Assembly (NCBI RefSeq): GCF_020055675.1
Contig: NZ_JAIPUS010000009.1
Coordinates: 62,001 to 126,000 of the forward strand
From: Marivita sp.
Lineage (GTDB): Bacteria > Pseudomonadota > Alphaproteobacteria > Rhodobacterales > Rhodobacteraceae
DNA length: 64,000 nt
Reading direction: 5' to 3'
The notes under the pieces are model-generated. The model was not told the DNA's origin and made no database searches. It saw only the letters and a list, made by a program, of their open reading frames with translations. Of this stretch, positions 1-10,699 are shown one piece after another. Position 1 is the stretch's first letter. Every line of letters begins with the position of its first letter. The position numbers and the translations under genes are program-made.

Positions 1-917
1 AGAACCGGGCGGGTGCCCTCGATTCCCGCGAAAACGGCCGATCCCGGTGTCGGGTCGCCGCGGTCCGAAAGGAACAGCGCCGAGGGATTCGCCACCTCGG
101 CCAGCCCGGCGCCGGTCATCTCGAAGACGCCGATTTCGTCCGCCGGGCCGAAGCGGTTCTTGACTGCGCGCAGGATGCGGAATTGATGCCCGCGCTCGCC
201 TTCGAAATACAGCACCGTGTCGACCATGTGTTCGACCACGCGCGGGCCGGCGATCTGGCCGTCCTTGGTGACATGGCCAACCATGACAATGGAGGTGCCG
301 CGCCGTTTGGCAAAGCTTGTCAGCTCATGTGCCGAGGCGCGCACCTGCGCCACGCTGCCAGGGGCAGAGGCCACGTTGTCGGCCCACATGGTCTGAATCG
401 AGTCGATGATGGCGAGATCGGGTTTTTCGTTCTCCAGCGTCGTCAGGATGTCGCGCAGGTTGGTTTCGGTCGCCAGCTTGACCGGGGCGTCGCGCAGGCC
501 AAGACGAGCGGCGCGCATCCGCACCTGCGCGCTGGCTTCTTCGCCGGAAAAATAGATGACCTTCAGCCCGGCGTTGGCAAAGGCGGCGGCGGCCTGCAAC
601 AGGAGCGTCGATTTTCCGATACCCGGATCGCCGCCAACCAGAAGCGCCGAAGCGGGCACCAGGCCGCCGCCCAGCACCCTGTCGAGTTCGTTCATGTGCG
701 ACGTTGTGCGGGGGGGTGGCGCCTCGGTTCCCGAAAGATCGCTCAGCGGCAGGGCCCGGCCTTTCGAAGCGCCCAGCGTTCGGGCCGCGGGGCCGGTGGC
801 CAGTGGCGTTTCCTCGACGATCGAATTCCACGTTTCGCAGGCATCGCAGCGGCCCGACCACTTGGTGGTCGTGTTGCCGCAGGACTGACACACGAAGTTT
901 GCGGAGGATTTCGCCAT
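1..917 (-). CDS. radA: DNA repair protein RadA (3' part runs off the window)
   Basis: Reverse-strand reading from ATG at 917 gives MAKSSANFVCQSCGNTTTKWSGRCDACETW (CxxC...CxxC zinc motif), then GGDPGIGKSTLLLQ (Walker A). Not listed in the ORF track because it is open at the window edge. Confidence 0.95.
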   Translation of the reverse strand, partial: MAKSSANFVCQSCGNTTTKWSGRCDACETWNSIVEETPLATGPAARTLGASKGRALPLSDLSGTEAPPPRTTSHMNELDRVLGGGLVPASALLVGGDPGIGKSTLLLQAAAAFANAGLKVIYFSGEEASAQVRMRAARLGLRDAPVKLATETNLRDILTTLENEKPDLAIIDSIQTMWADNVASAPGSVAQVRASAHELTSFAKRRGTSIVMVGHVTKDGQIAGPRVVEHMVDTVLYFEGERGHQFRILRAVKNRFGPADEIGVFEMTGAGLAEVANPSALFLSDRGDPTPGSAVFAGIEGTRPV

Positions 918-974
918 GGCGGTGCTTGTGACCCAAGCCGAGCGGGCCTGCAAGCGATGTCTGTCAGCACGGTG

Positions 975-1828
975 TCATTCGGCGGCCCGACGCGCGAGCA
1001 GGGCGACAATGCGGTTGTCGTCCGTGTCGGGGATGTCGTCCGGATCGTGGCCGTCTTCGGTCGCCGGTTCCGGTGTGGCACCTGCTGTGGCACCCTGTCG
1101 TGCGGGATCGTCGGGGTGTCCGTGCCTTTGTGCAACTCCGGGAGGATGTCGGCCAGTTCCGCGTTCAGACGCGCGAGCTGCGCTTGCGCCACGCTTTCCT
1201 CAAGCGCGACCTTGTCGGCCCAGACACGCATTTCCGAGGCTGTCGCCTTGGCCGCGTCGAGGCGGGTGTTGAACTCCTCGATCTCCTGCTGTCGCTGGAC
1301 CAGGAAATCCCGGGCGCGGGCAACACTGCTTTCGGAATAGGTCCGGGCCAGGTCGCGGGACAGGTGGCTCATCTGGCTGGCCACTTCGAGCACCGAAGGC
1401 TCCAGTTCGGCCAGATCGGGATGATCGTGCAGATAGGCCATGCGTTCGCGCACCGAATCAAATTCGGACCTCATCTTGAACACCCCCTCGCGGTCTGACG
1501 CATGGCAGAGCCGGTAGGCGCGGGCGACGTCCTCCATGGCGATGTGAAAGCGACGATGCGAGTTTTCCAGCGTCATGATCCGGGCGTTGGCAGGCAGGAA
1601 AAAACAAAGGCCCAGCAAAAGCGCCGTTGCCGCAACTTGTACCAGCCATCCAGCCTGCGAATAGGCGACACCCCCAAATGTTGCGGTCATCTCGAGCCAT
1701 GGCGCATACCCAAAAGCACAGACCAATGTGTATCCCGACAGGCCAAGACCCAGCAGGGCCACGGTTGCAAACATCAACCGGTGCATCAGCCATGTCATGG
1801 CACCGCCAAACGATTGCAGCGCACCCAT
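975..1828 (-). CDS. Conserved membrane/coiled-coil protein upstream of radA, with an apparent frameshift near 1113-1116
   Basis: N-terminal TM segments and a coiled-coil middle are read in ORF 743..1828. A second frame (HPDDPARQGATAGATPEPATEDGHDPDDIPDTDDNRIVALLARRAAE*) gives a plausible acidic C-terminus ending at 975, just upstream of radA. Confidence 0.7.
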
Positions 1829-1983
1829 CTTGAATGTCCCCCGAAAGCACTCATACCATCCGCGACTTCGGCGACTTTATGCCGAAAGCAAAAATGGACA
1901 TACTGTTTTTTAATGATTTTCCGGACTGTCGCCGCGGATGTGGAGAATTCATCCGGAGGCGCGGGACTGTCTTCGCAGCGTGA

Positions 1984-2448
1984 TCAATCCCGTGTCACGC
2001 GCGCCTCGGTCATGCTCAGGCCGAGCGAGGTTAGGATGCAGGCGGTAAAGAGATACAGCCCCCAAGCGGTTTCAAGATGCCCGATGCCGACGCCCTTGGC
2101 GATGGTGATATAAAGTGCGATCAGAAATATATCGGCCATCGCCAGCTTGCTGATGATGGACAGGACGGGCAGGGCGGATCGGCCCATCACACCGAATTGT
2201 ACCAACGCAAGACCCAGCGTTTTGACGTAAGGTGCCACCAGCGCGAACAGGATGACGACCAGTGCCAGCAGCCTGTCACTCTCCCAGAGCGCGCGAATCC
2301 CGGTCAGGACGCTGATCTCGCTCAGCCCGAAAAGCGGCAACAGCCCGGCCCGCATCAAGGGCGCTGCCCATGCCACCGGGTACAGGACCAGCAGCGACAG
2401 GTTGATCCAGCGCAGAGCGGACAGGGTCAAAATTTTGTCGCGATCCAT
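1984..2448 (-). CDS. Paraquat-inducible protein A family membrane protein
   Basis: MDRDKILTLSALRWINLSLLVLYPVAWAAPLMR...; multi-TM protein with PqiA-like features; placed next to radA and alr. Confidence 0.75.
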   Translation of the reverse strand: MDRDKILTLSALRWINLSLLVLYPVAWAAPLMRAGLLPLFGLSEISVLTGIRALWESDRLLALVVILFALVAPYVKTLGLALVQFGVMGRSALPVLSIISKLAMADIFLIALYITIAKGVGIGHLETAWGLYLFTACILTSLGLSMTEARVTRD

Positions 2449-2813
2449 AAAAGCACGAAGGCCAGCAGCCCGATCAGATGGGCCCCGTCGATCCAGCGCC
2501 ACCGGCGATCGCCAAGCAGCAGGCTTGTGGCAAAGAGCGCCGATGCAAACAAGGGCAAGGCGACCCCCCCCTGGTAGGCCATGATCGAGGCCATCTGCCG
2601 GTAAAACGGATGACCCTGAAGCCCAAGGGCCGGCGCGAGGCTTGCCGCGATGACGGCGACGCAGATTGCAAGCGTCACCGCCGCCGGGAGTCGCGCCGCA
2701 CCGCGCCCCACGATCACGCGCAACAGCGCCAACAGGCCCAGAACTTCGAAAAACACGAAACGTTGGACGAAGATATAGGCCAGCAAGATCGGGGAGGGAT
2801 CGAAAATGCTCAT
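2427..2813 (-). CDS. Small integral membrane protein, conserved hypothetical
   Basis: MSIFDPSPILLAYIFVQRFVFFEVLGLLALLRV...; hydrophobic; short overlap with the downstream pqiA-like gene. Confidence 0.65.
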   Translation of the reverse strand: MSIFDPSPILLAYIFVQRFVFFEVLGLLALLRVIVGRGAARLPAAVTLAICVAVIAASLAPALGLQGHPFYRQMASIMAYQGGVALPLFASALFATSLLLGDRRWRWIDGAHLIGLLAFVLLWIATKF

Positions 2814-2826
2814 GTGCACCCCGCCA

Positions 2827-3864
2827 TCACGCGCCGGTGTAGCGCCGGGCATAGCGCGCGCCCAGCGATGTCAGGATCTCGTACCCGATGGTTCCGGCGG
2901 CATCGGCGAGGGTATCGATCGATTGCCGCTGGCCCATCAGTTCGACCCTGTCGGGCATGGAGGTGACAGCACTCACATCGACGCCGATCAGGTCCATCGA
3001 AATGCGGCCCACCACTTTGCAACGGGTCTCGTTTGCCCAGACATAGGCCTTGGGGCCAATGCCGCGCAGGACACCATCGGCATAGCCCGCCGAAATGGTG
3101 GCGATCTGCCCCGGCACGCGCGCCACCCAACTGTTGCCGTATCCCACGGATTCGCCCGGGCTGACCTCGCGCACCTGGATGATCGGGACCGACACCTCGA
3201 CCACTGGCCGCGCGTCCATGTAGGGCCGTCCACCATAGACCCCGATCCCGGGGCGCGTCATGTCAAAGTGATAGTCCCGACCAAAAAGAGTACCGCCCGT
3301 CGCGACCAGCGATTTGGGCACGGCGATCCCGTCCGTCATCTGGCGAAAGGTCTGCAGCTGATAGGCGTTCATGCCGTGGTTCGGATCATCCTGGCAGGCA
3401 AGATGGCTCATGATCAATACAAGGTTCTGGCCGATGGCAATGTCGCGCAGCGCGGCCCATTCTGCGGCTTCCATGCCCAGCCGGTTCATTCCCGAATCAA
3501 GCTGGACGCCGAAGGCATGTCCGGGCAGCGCCTCGACATGGCGCAACATCTGGTCGATGGAGTTGATCATCGGCACCAGCTCGGCCTCTCGGATCATCTC
3601 CGCATCACCGGCCATGTGCCCGCCGAAGACACAGATCTTCGGGCCGGGGCCAAGCACCTTGCGCAGGGCAGCACCTTCCTCGGCGATGGCCACGAAAAAC
3701 GTTCGCGCGCCCGCTTCGGCAAGGGCAGGGGCGACCCTGTCCACGCCCAGCCCATAGGCGTCCGCCTTGACCACGGCCGCGGTTTCGCCGGTGGTCAACC
3801 CGTCCAGCGCTCGCCAGTTCGCCCGGATCGCATCCAGATCAATCGTAAGAAGTGCCTGTGCCAT
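2827..3864 (-). CDS. alr: Alanine racemase
   Basis: [21 protein letters not shown]...[15 protein letters not shown]-lysine motif; full-length 345 aa. Confidence 0.96.
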   Translation of the reverse strand: MAQALLTIDLDAIRANWRALDGLTTGETAAVVKADAYGLGVDRVAPALAEAGARTFFVAIAEEGAALRKVLGPGPKICVFGGHMAGDAEMIREAELVPMINSIDQMLRHVEALPGHAFGVQLDSGMNRLGMEAAEWAALRDIAIGQNLVLIMSHLACQDDPNHGMNAYQLQTFRQMTDGIAVPKSLVATGGTLFGRDYHFDMTRPGIGVYGGRPYMDARPVVEVSVPIIQVREVSPGESVGYGNSWVARVPGQIATISAGYADGVLRGIGPKAYVWANETRCKVVGRISMDLIGVDVSAVTSMPDRVELMGQRQSIDTLADAAGTIGYEILTSLGARYARRYTGA

Positions 3865-4199
3865 GCGCGGGTATCTGTGCGCGTCTCAGGGGCTGGTCAA
3901 GCCGGAATTGCTGGTTCGGAACGTTTCCATTTAGGGTGCGTCGGTTTTGCTATTGTGAGGGCCGCGACCGGCGGCTAAGCCAGCCCCATGACCAGCGGTG
4001 ACGTCATCAAGCCATCGGCCACATGGATCAATCGCCAGAGCAAGCCGCCGGGTGCGCCTGGTCGGGTTTTCCCGACCTTCTTCACGCACCTGCGCGGGCC
4101 CCAGGGGCCCGCGATTCAGCCCTGCCGGCTGACGATCTTTGCCTGTCTTGGCGTGGTGCAGAAAGTATTTGAAACCGGACGATATCTTGAGGTCCAGGC

Positions 4200-4706
4200 A
4201 TGGCTTTGACGCTGGTGCGCCATACCACTCCGGAGGTGGCCAAGGGCACCTGCTATGGACGCACCGATCTCGCCCTGGCCGAGAGTTTCGAGACCGAGCA
4301 GAAAGACGTGGTGCGCCGCCTGCCGGAGGCGACGCGGATCGTGTCCTCTCCGCTATGGCGGTGCCGTCAATTGGCCGCGCGCGCCGCAGCTCATGTGTCA
4401 GGTGAGTTAACCATCCTACCGCATTGGATTGAAATGGATTTCGGGGCGTGGGAACGGACGCCGTGGGCAGACATCCCGCGCGACGGGCTGGATGCCTGGG
4501 CTGCTGATTTCCTGCACTATGACGGCCATGGTGGCGAAAGCGTGGCGATGCTTGAAGCGCGCATCCGCCACGCCCTTGATGCGACACCCGACAAATCAAT
4601 TGTCGTGACCCATTCCGGCTGTATTCGCGCCGCCTGTGCAATTCACGGTGTCTACGATGGATGGGACACCGACATCCCGTTCGGCGGCGCGATCACGCTG
4701 AGTTAG
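4200..4706 (+). CDS. Histidine phosphatase family protein (phosphoglycerate mutase/CobC-like)
   Basis: N-terminal TLVRHTTPE (RHx motif) and IVVTHSGCIRA second catalytic histidine motif. Confidence 0.88.
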   Translation: MALTLVRHTTPEVAKGTCYGRTDLALAESFETEQKDVVRRLPEATRIVSSPLWRCRQLAARAAAHVSGELTILPHWIEMDFGAWERTPWADIPRDGLDAWAADFLHYDGHGGESVAMLEARIRHALDATPDKSIVVTHSGCIRAACAIHGVYDGWDTDIPFGGAITLS

Positions 4707-4724
4707 GCTGCCGGTTAGTCTGGC

Positions 4725-6215
4725 TTACATCTCGTCCGCGCCTTGTTGCCAAGGCTTGATCAGGTTGCCGAAACGGGTGAAGCGACCCTCGAAGCTGAGT
4801 TCGACCGACCCGATAGGGCCGTGACGCTGCTTGCCGATGATGACCTCGGCGCGCCCGTGCAAGCGCTCCATCTCGTCCTGCCACGCAGCCATCTTCTCCA
4901 GCTCGTGATCGCTCGGCTTTTCGCGTTCCTTGTAGTATTCCTCGCGGTACACGAACATCACCACATCCGCGTCCTGCTCGATCGAGCCGGATTCGCGCAG
5001 GTCCGAAAGTTGAGGTCGCTTGTCGTCGCGGCTTTCCACCTGCCGCGACAGCTGCGACAGCGCGATCACGGGAATGTCTAGTTCTTTGGCAATCGCCTTC
5101 AAACCCTGCGTGATTTCCGACACTTCGTTCACACGGCTGTCCTTGGCCGAGGCGGGGCGGACAAGCTGCAGATAGTCGACCATCAACACATCCAAACCGT
5201 GTGTCCGCTTCAGACGCCGCGCGCGGGCGGCCAATTGGCTGATCGGAAGGGCCGGCGTGTCGTCGATGTAAAGCGGGCAGGCTTCGAGCGACTTCGCGGC
5301 GTCGACAAAGCGTCGGAACTCCTGCTCGGTCATGTCGCCGCGGCGGATCTGTTCTGAGGGCACTTCGGCCGCTTCCGACAGGATCCTTGCTGCCAACTGC
5401 TCAGCGCTCATTTCCAGCGAATAAAAGCCGACAACCCCGCCTTCGACCGTTCCTTCGGTGCCATCGGGACGTTCGCCCTTGCGATAGGCTTTGGCAATAT
5501 TGAACGCCACGTTGGTCGCGAGCGAGGTTTTTCCCATCGACGGGCGCCCGGCCAGGATCAGAAGGTCGGATTTGTGCAACCCTCCAAGCTTGCGGTCCAT
5601 ATCCGTCAGGCCGGTTGAGATCCCGGCAAGGCCACCCTCGCGTTGATAGGCGGCATTGGCAACATTCACCGCGTCCGTCACCGCCTTGAGAAAGCTTTGA
5701 AATCCGCTGTCGCTTCGGCCTTGCTCGGCCAGCTTGTACAGCGCCTGTTCCGCCTCGACGATCTGTTCGCGCGGCTCGGATTGCACATCCACCTTGGCTG
5801 CGCGCGAGCTGATATCGCGACCCAGCGAGATCAGGTCGCGGCGCACTGCCAGATCATAGATCATCTGGGCATAGTCGCGCACGGCGAAAGAGCTGATCGC
5901 GGCGCCGGCCAGGCGGACAAGGTAGGGCGGTCCGCCCAGTTCTTGAAGCCCTTCATCGTCCTCCATGAAGGCCTTGAGCGTGACCGGAGAGGCGAGGTTG
6001 TTCTTGGCGATCCGCGCGGAGGCGATATCGAAGATGCGGGCATGGACCGGATCGTAGAAATGCTGAGGACCGATGATCGACGCGATGCGGTCGAAAACCT
6101 CGTTATTGGTCAGGATTGCACCAAGAAGCTGCTGTTCGGCCTCGACCGAGTGGGGCATCGTCTCCGCGTTCTGGATTTCGGCTCCGGTTGGGTTGAAGCC
6201 TGTGATCTCGTTCAT
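4725..6215 (-). CDS. dnaB: Replicative DNA helicase DnaB
   Basis: MPHSVEAEQQLLGAILTN...LLILAGRPSMGKTSLATN...VFSLEMS-like and DADVVMFVYREEYY motifs. Internal ATG at 6215 fits the family start better than 6386. Confidence 0.97.
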   Translation of the reverse strand: MNEITGFNPTGAEIQNAETMPHSVEAEQQLLGAILTNNEVFDRIASIIGPQHFYDPVHARIFDIASARIAKNNLASPVTLKAFMEDDEGLQELGGPPYLVRLAGAAISSFAVRDYAQMIYDLAVRRDLISLGRDISSRAAKVDVQSEPREQIVEAEQALYKLAEQGRSDSGFQSFLKAVTDAVNVANAAYQREGGLAGISTGLTDMDRKLGGLHKSDLLILAGRPSMGKTSLATNVAFNIAKAYRKGERPDGTEGTVEGGVVGFYSLEMSAEQLAARILSEAAEVPSEQIRRGDMTEQEFRRFVDAAKSLEACPLYIDDTPALPISQLAARARRLKRTHGLDVLMVDYLQLVRPASAKDSRVNEVSEITQGLKAIAKELDIPVIALSQLSRQVESRDDKRPQLSDLRESGSIEQDADVVMFVYREEYYKEREKPSDHELEKMAAWQDEMERLHGRAEVIIGKQRHGPIGSVELSFEGRFTRFGNLIKPWQQGADEM

Positions 6216-6632
6216 TCTGTTCCCCTGACTGGCCCGAGCCTTTGACCTAGCGAGGTCGTCTCGAAAGCACAAAGTGTATAAACCTGTGGAAAAGGCTGGG
6301 CGCCAGTTTATGGCCGATATTGCGTTGAAACAGGTCGTTTCGTCAACATCTTGGATGAGCTGCGACTCGCTGTGGTCGCGAAACAACGCGCAAGACCTTG
6401 TTACAAATCTTTAACAAACCCTTTGCGTTGTGCCGGCTCGCGGGGCGACGTGTCTGAGTGGTGTGACGCCGATCCGGCTGGATGACTCCGATTCTGTCTC
6501 TTTTTGAAGGTCGCGCAGGCCAAGGGCCTCATGGCGGCGCGGCCGGGATCGGACGGGCTGTCGCAGGCCGGATCGCGGCCCGCGCTGATCGGGCGGAACA
6601 GGCCGCGCCGGGCTGCGCGCGTGCGTCTGGCC

Positions 6633-7310
6633 CTAGCGCTTGCGCGCCTCCTGCCAGGCGCGGGGGTCGGTCAGGAAGGCCTCGACCTCGGACAGGGTGG
6701 CGGCGTTGAAACTGCCCTGCGCGCGGGCCTCGGACAGAACGTCCCACCAGGCGCACAGATGGTGCAGGGTGACGCCGTGATCGCCCAGCGTTGTGCGGGT
6801 TTCCGGGAAAATGTCGTAGTAAAAGATTACCGCCGTATGGGCGCAGGTGGCCCCGGTGTCTCGGATCGCGTCCACGAAGCTGAGCTTGGAGCCGCCATCG
6901 GTGGTCAGGTCCTCGACCAGCAAGACGCGCTGGCCCTCTGTCATGTCACCCTCGATGCGGGCGTTGCGGCCATACCCTTTGGGTTTCTTGCGCACATAGC
7001 TCATCGGAAGGGCCATGCGCTCGGCTACCAGCGCGGCGAAGGGAATGCCTGCGGTTTCGCCGCCGGCAATGTTATCAAAGGCTTCGAAGCCGGCGTTCCG
7101 CATCACGGTGACGGCCATGAAATCCATCAGTGTCGACCGGATCCGGGGGAAGGAGATGAGTTTCCGGCAGTCGATATAGGTCGGGCTGGGCAGGCCCGAG
7201 GCGAGCGTGAACGGATCATCAGGTCGGAAATTCACCGCACCGATCTCGAGCAGCATCCGGGCGGACAGGCGGGCGATGTCTTCGGCAGCGGGATAGGAGG
7301 AAGGGATCAT
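6633..7310 (-). CDS. pyrE: Orotate phosphoribosyltransferase
   Basis: [21 protein letters not shown]-binding motif; directly upstream of pyrC-type gene in reverse orientation. Confidence 0.95.
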   Translation of the reverse strand: MIPSSYPAAEDIARLSARMLLEIGAVNFRPDDPFTLASGLPSPTYIDCRKLISFPRIRSTLMDFMAVTVMRNAGFEAFDNIAGGETAGIPFAALVAERMALPMSYVRKKPKGYGRNARIEGDMTEGQRVLLVEDLTTDGGSKLSFVDAIRDTGATCAHTAVIFYYDIFPETRTTLGDHGVTLHHLCAWWDVLSEARAQGSFNAATLSEVEAFLTDPRAWQEARKR

Positions 7311-7384
7311 GGCGACTCCGGCTTTTGGATCGCTCTAGCGGGTTTTCAGATGAAGGAAAAGAGCGCCAAAGCCGCGTGCACCGA

Positions 7385-8425
7385 TCAGCCCACCACGCGC
7401 CAATGCAGCGGATAGCCGGGATCAAACACGGTGACCGGGCCGTCATCGGTTTCGATCCGGGCAGGATACGCCACGGGGTCGCCGCGCTTCAGGGTGATGG
7501 TGCTGTCGTTTGCCGGCAGGCGGTAGAACTTGGGACCGTTGATGCTGGTGAAGGAGTCCAGCCGGTCCAGCGCGCTTTCCTCTTCGAACACATGCGAGAG
7601 GATCGACAGCGTGTTGGTCGCGGTGAAGCATCCCGCGCAGCCGCAGGGCAGCAGTTTGTTGGCGTCTGTATGCGGCGCGCTGTCGGTGCCCAGAAAGAAG
7701 GTCGGATCGCCCGAAACTGCCGCGCGGCGCAGTGCAATGCGGTGTTCCTCGCGTTTGGCGACGGGGAGGCAATAGTAATGCGGTTTGATCCCGCCGGACA
7801 ATATATGGTTGCGGTTGATCACGAGGTGATGCGTGGTGATCGTGGCGCCCAGGTCGGGGCCGCCTTCGGAGGCGTATTCGACGCCCTGCTTGGTGGTGAT
7901 ATGCTCCATCACGACCCGCAGACCCGGTGTGGCGCGGCGGATCGGGTCAAGGACGCGGTCGATGAACACGGCCTCGCGGTCGAAGATATCGATATCGGGA
8001 TCCGTGACCTCGCCATGCACGCAAAGCGGGCAACCTATCTCGGCCATTTTCTCCAGCACCGGGCGGATGACCTCGAAATCGCGCACTCCGCTGGTCGAAT
8101 TGGTGGTCGCCCCCGCCGGGTAAAGCTTGACCGCAGTGATCAGGCCGTCGGCATGGGCGCGGGCCAGATCGTCGGGATCGGTGTCCTCGGTCAGGTAAAG
8201 CGTCATCAGCGGCGTGAAGCCCGACCCCTCGGGCAGGGCAGAGAGGATGCGGTCGCGGTAGGCGGCGGCATCCGCGCCGGTGACAACCGGTGGAACAAGG
8301 TTCGGCATGATGATCGCGCGCGCGAAATGGCGGGCGCTTTCGGGAGCCACGGCGCGCAGCATTGCGCCATCGCGCAGATGCAGGTGCCAGTCGTCGGGCG
8401 TATGGATGGTCAGCGTGTCGGTCAT
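7385..8425 (-). CDS. pyrC: Dihydroorotase
   Basis: [26 protein letters not shown] (HxH metal motif), [17 protein letters not shown]; type II dihydroorotase length. Confidence 0.96.
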   Translation of the reverse strand: MTDTLTIHTPDDWHLHLRDGAMLRAVAPESARHFARAIIMPNLVPPVVTGADAAAYRDRILSALPEGSGFTPLMTLYLTEDTDPDDLARAHADGLITAVKLYPAGATTNSTSGVRDFEVIRPVLEKMAEIGCPLCVHGEVTDPDIDIFDREAVFIDRVLDPIRRATPGLRVVMEHITTKQGVEYASEGGPDLGATITTHHLVINRNHILSGGIKPHYYCLPVAKREEHRIALRRAAVSGDPTFFLGTDSAPHTDANKLLPCGCAGCFTATNTLSILSHVFEEESALDRLDSFTSINGPKFYRLPANDSTITLKRGDPVAYPARIETDDGPVTVFDPGYPLHWRVVG

Positions 8426-8530
8426 GCTATGGCCATTAGCACGCGGTGCCGGGTGACACCAGAGGGTCTGCCGAGGCCGCTGTCGGACCCCGTTTTGCCG
8501 CAAGGCCGCGCAACGCGCCGATAAGTATCG

Positions 8531-9478
8531 TCATGCGTCTTCGTCCTTCGGGACCGTGCGGGTCTTGCGCAAGTCATTCAGCTTGCGACGATACCGCGGA
8601 CCGCCGAAATTGTTGACGATATAAGCGCAAACGGCCTCGGTCATGGAGGGGTGGCCGCGCGCTTCGACCGCGGCGAACAGCCGTTTGCAATATCCCACGT
8701 GGTTGCGGCGTGCGCGGTAAAGACGGGAAAAGACCGTATCATCCAGCGTCCCGTCCGCAGCCGTCGTGACAAGTGGTTCAAGCGCGTCAAGCTGCTCGAG
8801 GCGCGCCTGCATCCCGTTGCTCATGTGCCGGGCGCGGAAGCGCGTGATGCCGCTGCGTTCGAACAGCGCGGCGTGCATGGCGTCCAGCGGGCTGGCGGGG
8901 TCGTAGACGACATAGGCCGCTTCGGCGGCCTCGAGCATGTCCGGGGCATAGCCATAGCGGTCGGTGAAATCGGTGCGGCGCATATGGGTGAACCGGTCAT
9001 CCCATTCGGTGACGCGCGGGTCCAGTGTCGCCTGCGGTTCGAGCGCGACCACAATCGCGCCGGGGGCGGCGACAGAAAAGGCACAGGCGGCATAGCCGCA
9101 AGGGCCAGCCCCGTAAAAGATCACCTTTTCGAAATCCTCGAAGAAGCCGTCATCGGTCATCTGGTCGAAAAACGCATACACTTCCTTGTCGCGGAACCAG
9201 GTGTCGTGGTTGCAGACCACGGACAGGCAGGACCAATCGTTCGCCTGCGCGATGTCAAAGCCTGCGGGCCGCGCCTCGTTGGACAGGGCCTGAATGGCCG
9301 GGAGCGATTCAAGGCTGACCAGCAGGGTGTCGCCCTTTTCGATGAAGGTGCCGGTGTGGTTCTTTCCCAAAGGCTCGAAAAAGCCGTATGTTTCACCCAA
9401 ATCCTTGATTTCCTGCACCCATTGCGACGGGCTCAGGTCGCTCAGCGATCGGGTATATGGGTCGCGGGTCTCGTGCAT
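8531..9478 (-). CDS. Conserved hypothetical protein, possibly alpha/beta-hydrolase-like
   Basis: 315 aa; core VIFYGAGPCGYAACAFSVAAPGAIVVALEPQATLDPR. Recognised as a recurrent Rhodobacteraceae family; function not clear. Confidence 0.8.
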   Translation of the reverse strand: MHETRDPYTRSLSDLSPSQWVQEIKDLGETYGFFEPLGKNHTGTFIEKGDTLLVSLESLPAIQALSNEARPAGFDIAQANDWSCLSVVCNHDTWFRDKEVYAFFDQMTDDGFFEDFEKVIFYGAGPCGYAACAFSVAAPGAIVVALEPQATLDPRVTEWDDRFTHMRRTDFTDRYGYAPDMLEAAEAAYVVYDPASPLDAMHAALFERSGITRFRARHMSNGMQARLEQLDALEPLVTTAADGTLDDTVFSRLYRARRNHVGYCKRLFAAVEARGHPSMTEAVCAYIVNNFGGPRYRRKLNDLRKTRTVPKDEDA

Positions 9479-9729
9479 GCTCCACGTGTCCTTGATGGCT
9501 TGGGCCCGTTTTCAGGGATCGAATTTCGAATGAACAGCTATCGGTCAAATTAGGCAGAATTGGGCCGAAATACAGGGGACTCCATGATGTTCTGTTGCTG
9601 AGACACTGCCAGTCCCGCACGTATTTCGCCGTCAGGCAAAGGCCACGGTCTGCGGCTTGTGCGACCTTGGCGCTATTGACCTCGGGGCCGTGGCCGGGGC
9701 AGCAAGGCCTGAACAACAGGAGCCCCCCG

Positions 9730-10638
9730 ATGCAGACACCACAGAGTATCGACGCCGTCCAATCCACGCTGGCCGACACCGGCTATGTCTGCGGGCGGCC
9801 GCTGGCCACCGTGGTGTTCCTGTCGCTGAAACTGGGACGGCCGCTGTTTCTCGAAGGGGAGGCCGGCGTCGGCAAGACAGAGATCGCCAAGGCGCTGGCG
9901 AAGAGCCTGGGGCGCAAACTGATCCGCCTGCAATGCTACGAGGGTCTGGATGCATCGAGCGCCGTCTACGAATGGAACTTCCCGGCGCAGATGATTGCCA
10001 TCCGCACCGCCGAAGCGGCGGGTGGGGCAGACCGCGATGCCTTGCAAAAAGAGCTGTTCAGCCCCGATTTCCTGGTCGAGCGCCCGCTTCTCGAAGCAAT
10101 GCGCCCCGATGCCGCCGGGCCGCCCGTATTGCTGATCGACGAATTGGACCGCACCGATGAGCCGTTCGAGGCGGTTCTCCTCGAAGCGCTGTCGGATTTC
10201 CAGGTCACGATTCCCGAGATGGGCACGATCACGGCACCCGAGCCGCCGATTGTGATCCTGACCTCGAACCGCACCCGCGAAGTGCATGACGCGCTAAAAC
10301 GCCGGTGTCTCTATCACTGGGTCGACTACCCCGATTTCGACCGCGAGCTCGAGATCCTGCACGCCCGCGCGCCCGAAGCCTCGGCCAGGTTGAGCCGCGA
10401 GATCGTTGCCTTCGTGCAGCGGCTGCGCACCGAGGACATCTTCAAGAAACCCGGCGTTGCCGAAACCATCGACTGGGCGAAATGCCTTCTGGCGCTGGAT
10501 GTGATCGACCTGTCCCCCGAGGTGATCTCGGACACGCTGGGCGCGATCCTGAAATACCAGGACGACATCCAGCAACTTCAAGGTTCGGAGGCCAAACGCC
10601 TGCTGGACGAAGCCAAGGCATCTGTCGAACCGGCATGA
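9730..10638 (+). CDS. MoxR-family AAA+ ATPase
   Basis: LFLEGEAGVGKTEIAKALA (Walker A), PVLLIDELDRTDEPFEA (Walker B), LTSNRTREVHDALKRRC. Confidence 0.93.
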   Translation: MQTPQSIDAVQSTLADTGYVCGRPLATVVFLSLKLGRPLFLEGEAGVGKTEIAKALAKSLGRKLIRLQCYEGLDASSAVYEWNFPAQMIAIRTAEAAGGADRDALQKELFSPDFLVERPLLEAMRPDAAGPPVLLIDELDRTDEPFEAVLLEALSDFQVTIPEMGTITAPEPPIVILTSNRTREVHDALKRRCLYHWVDYPDFDRELEILHARAPEASARLSREIVAFVQRLRTEDIFKKPGVAETIDWAKCLLALDVIDLSPEVISDTLGAILKYQDDIQQLQGSEAKRLLDEAKASVEPA

Positions 10639-10699
10639 TGCTTCTCTGGTTCAAAAATATCCCGGAGGTCTGGAGGCAGAGCCTCCAGTTGGCCATGTA

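Noticed and set aside
743-974. C-terminal extension of the ORF into radA
   Set aside because: Arg/Pro/Ser-rich out-of-frame sequence; better explained by a frameshift near 1113-1116.
183-1340. 385-aa plus-strand ORF opposite radA and its upstream gene
   Set aside because: Antisense to well-supported coding frames; composition typical of GC-rich shadow ORFs.
2806-3978. 390-aa plus-strand ORF opposite alr
   Set aside because: Complete antisense shadow of a clear alanine racemase; no recognisable motifs.
3988-4209. 73-aa ORF upstream of the histidine phosphatase
   Set aside because: Covers two perfect hairpins and overlaps the phosphatase start; no protein-like features.
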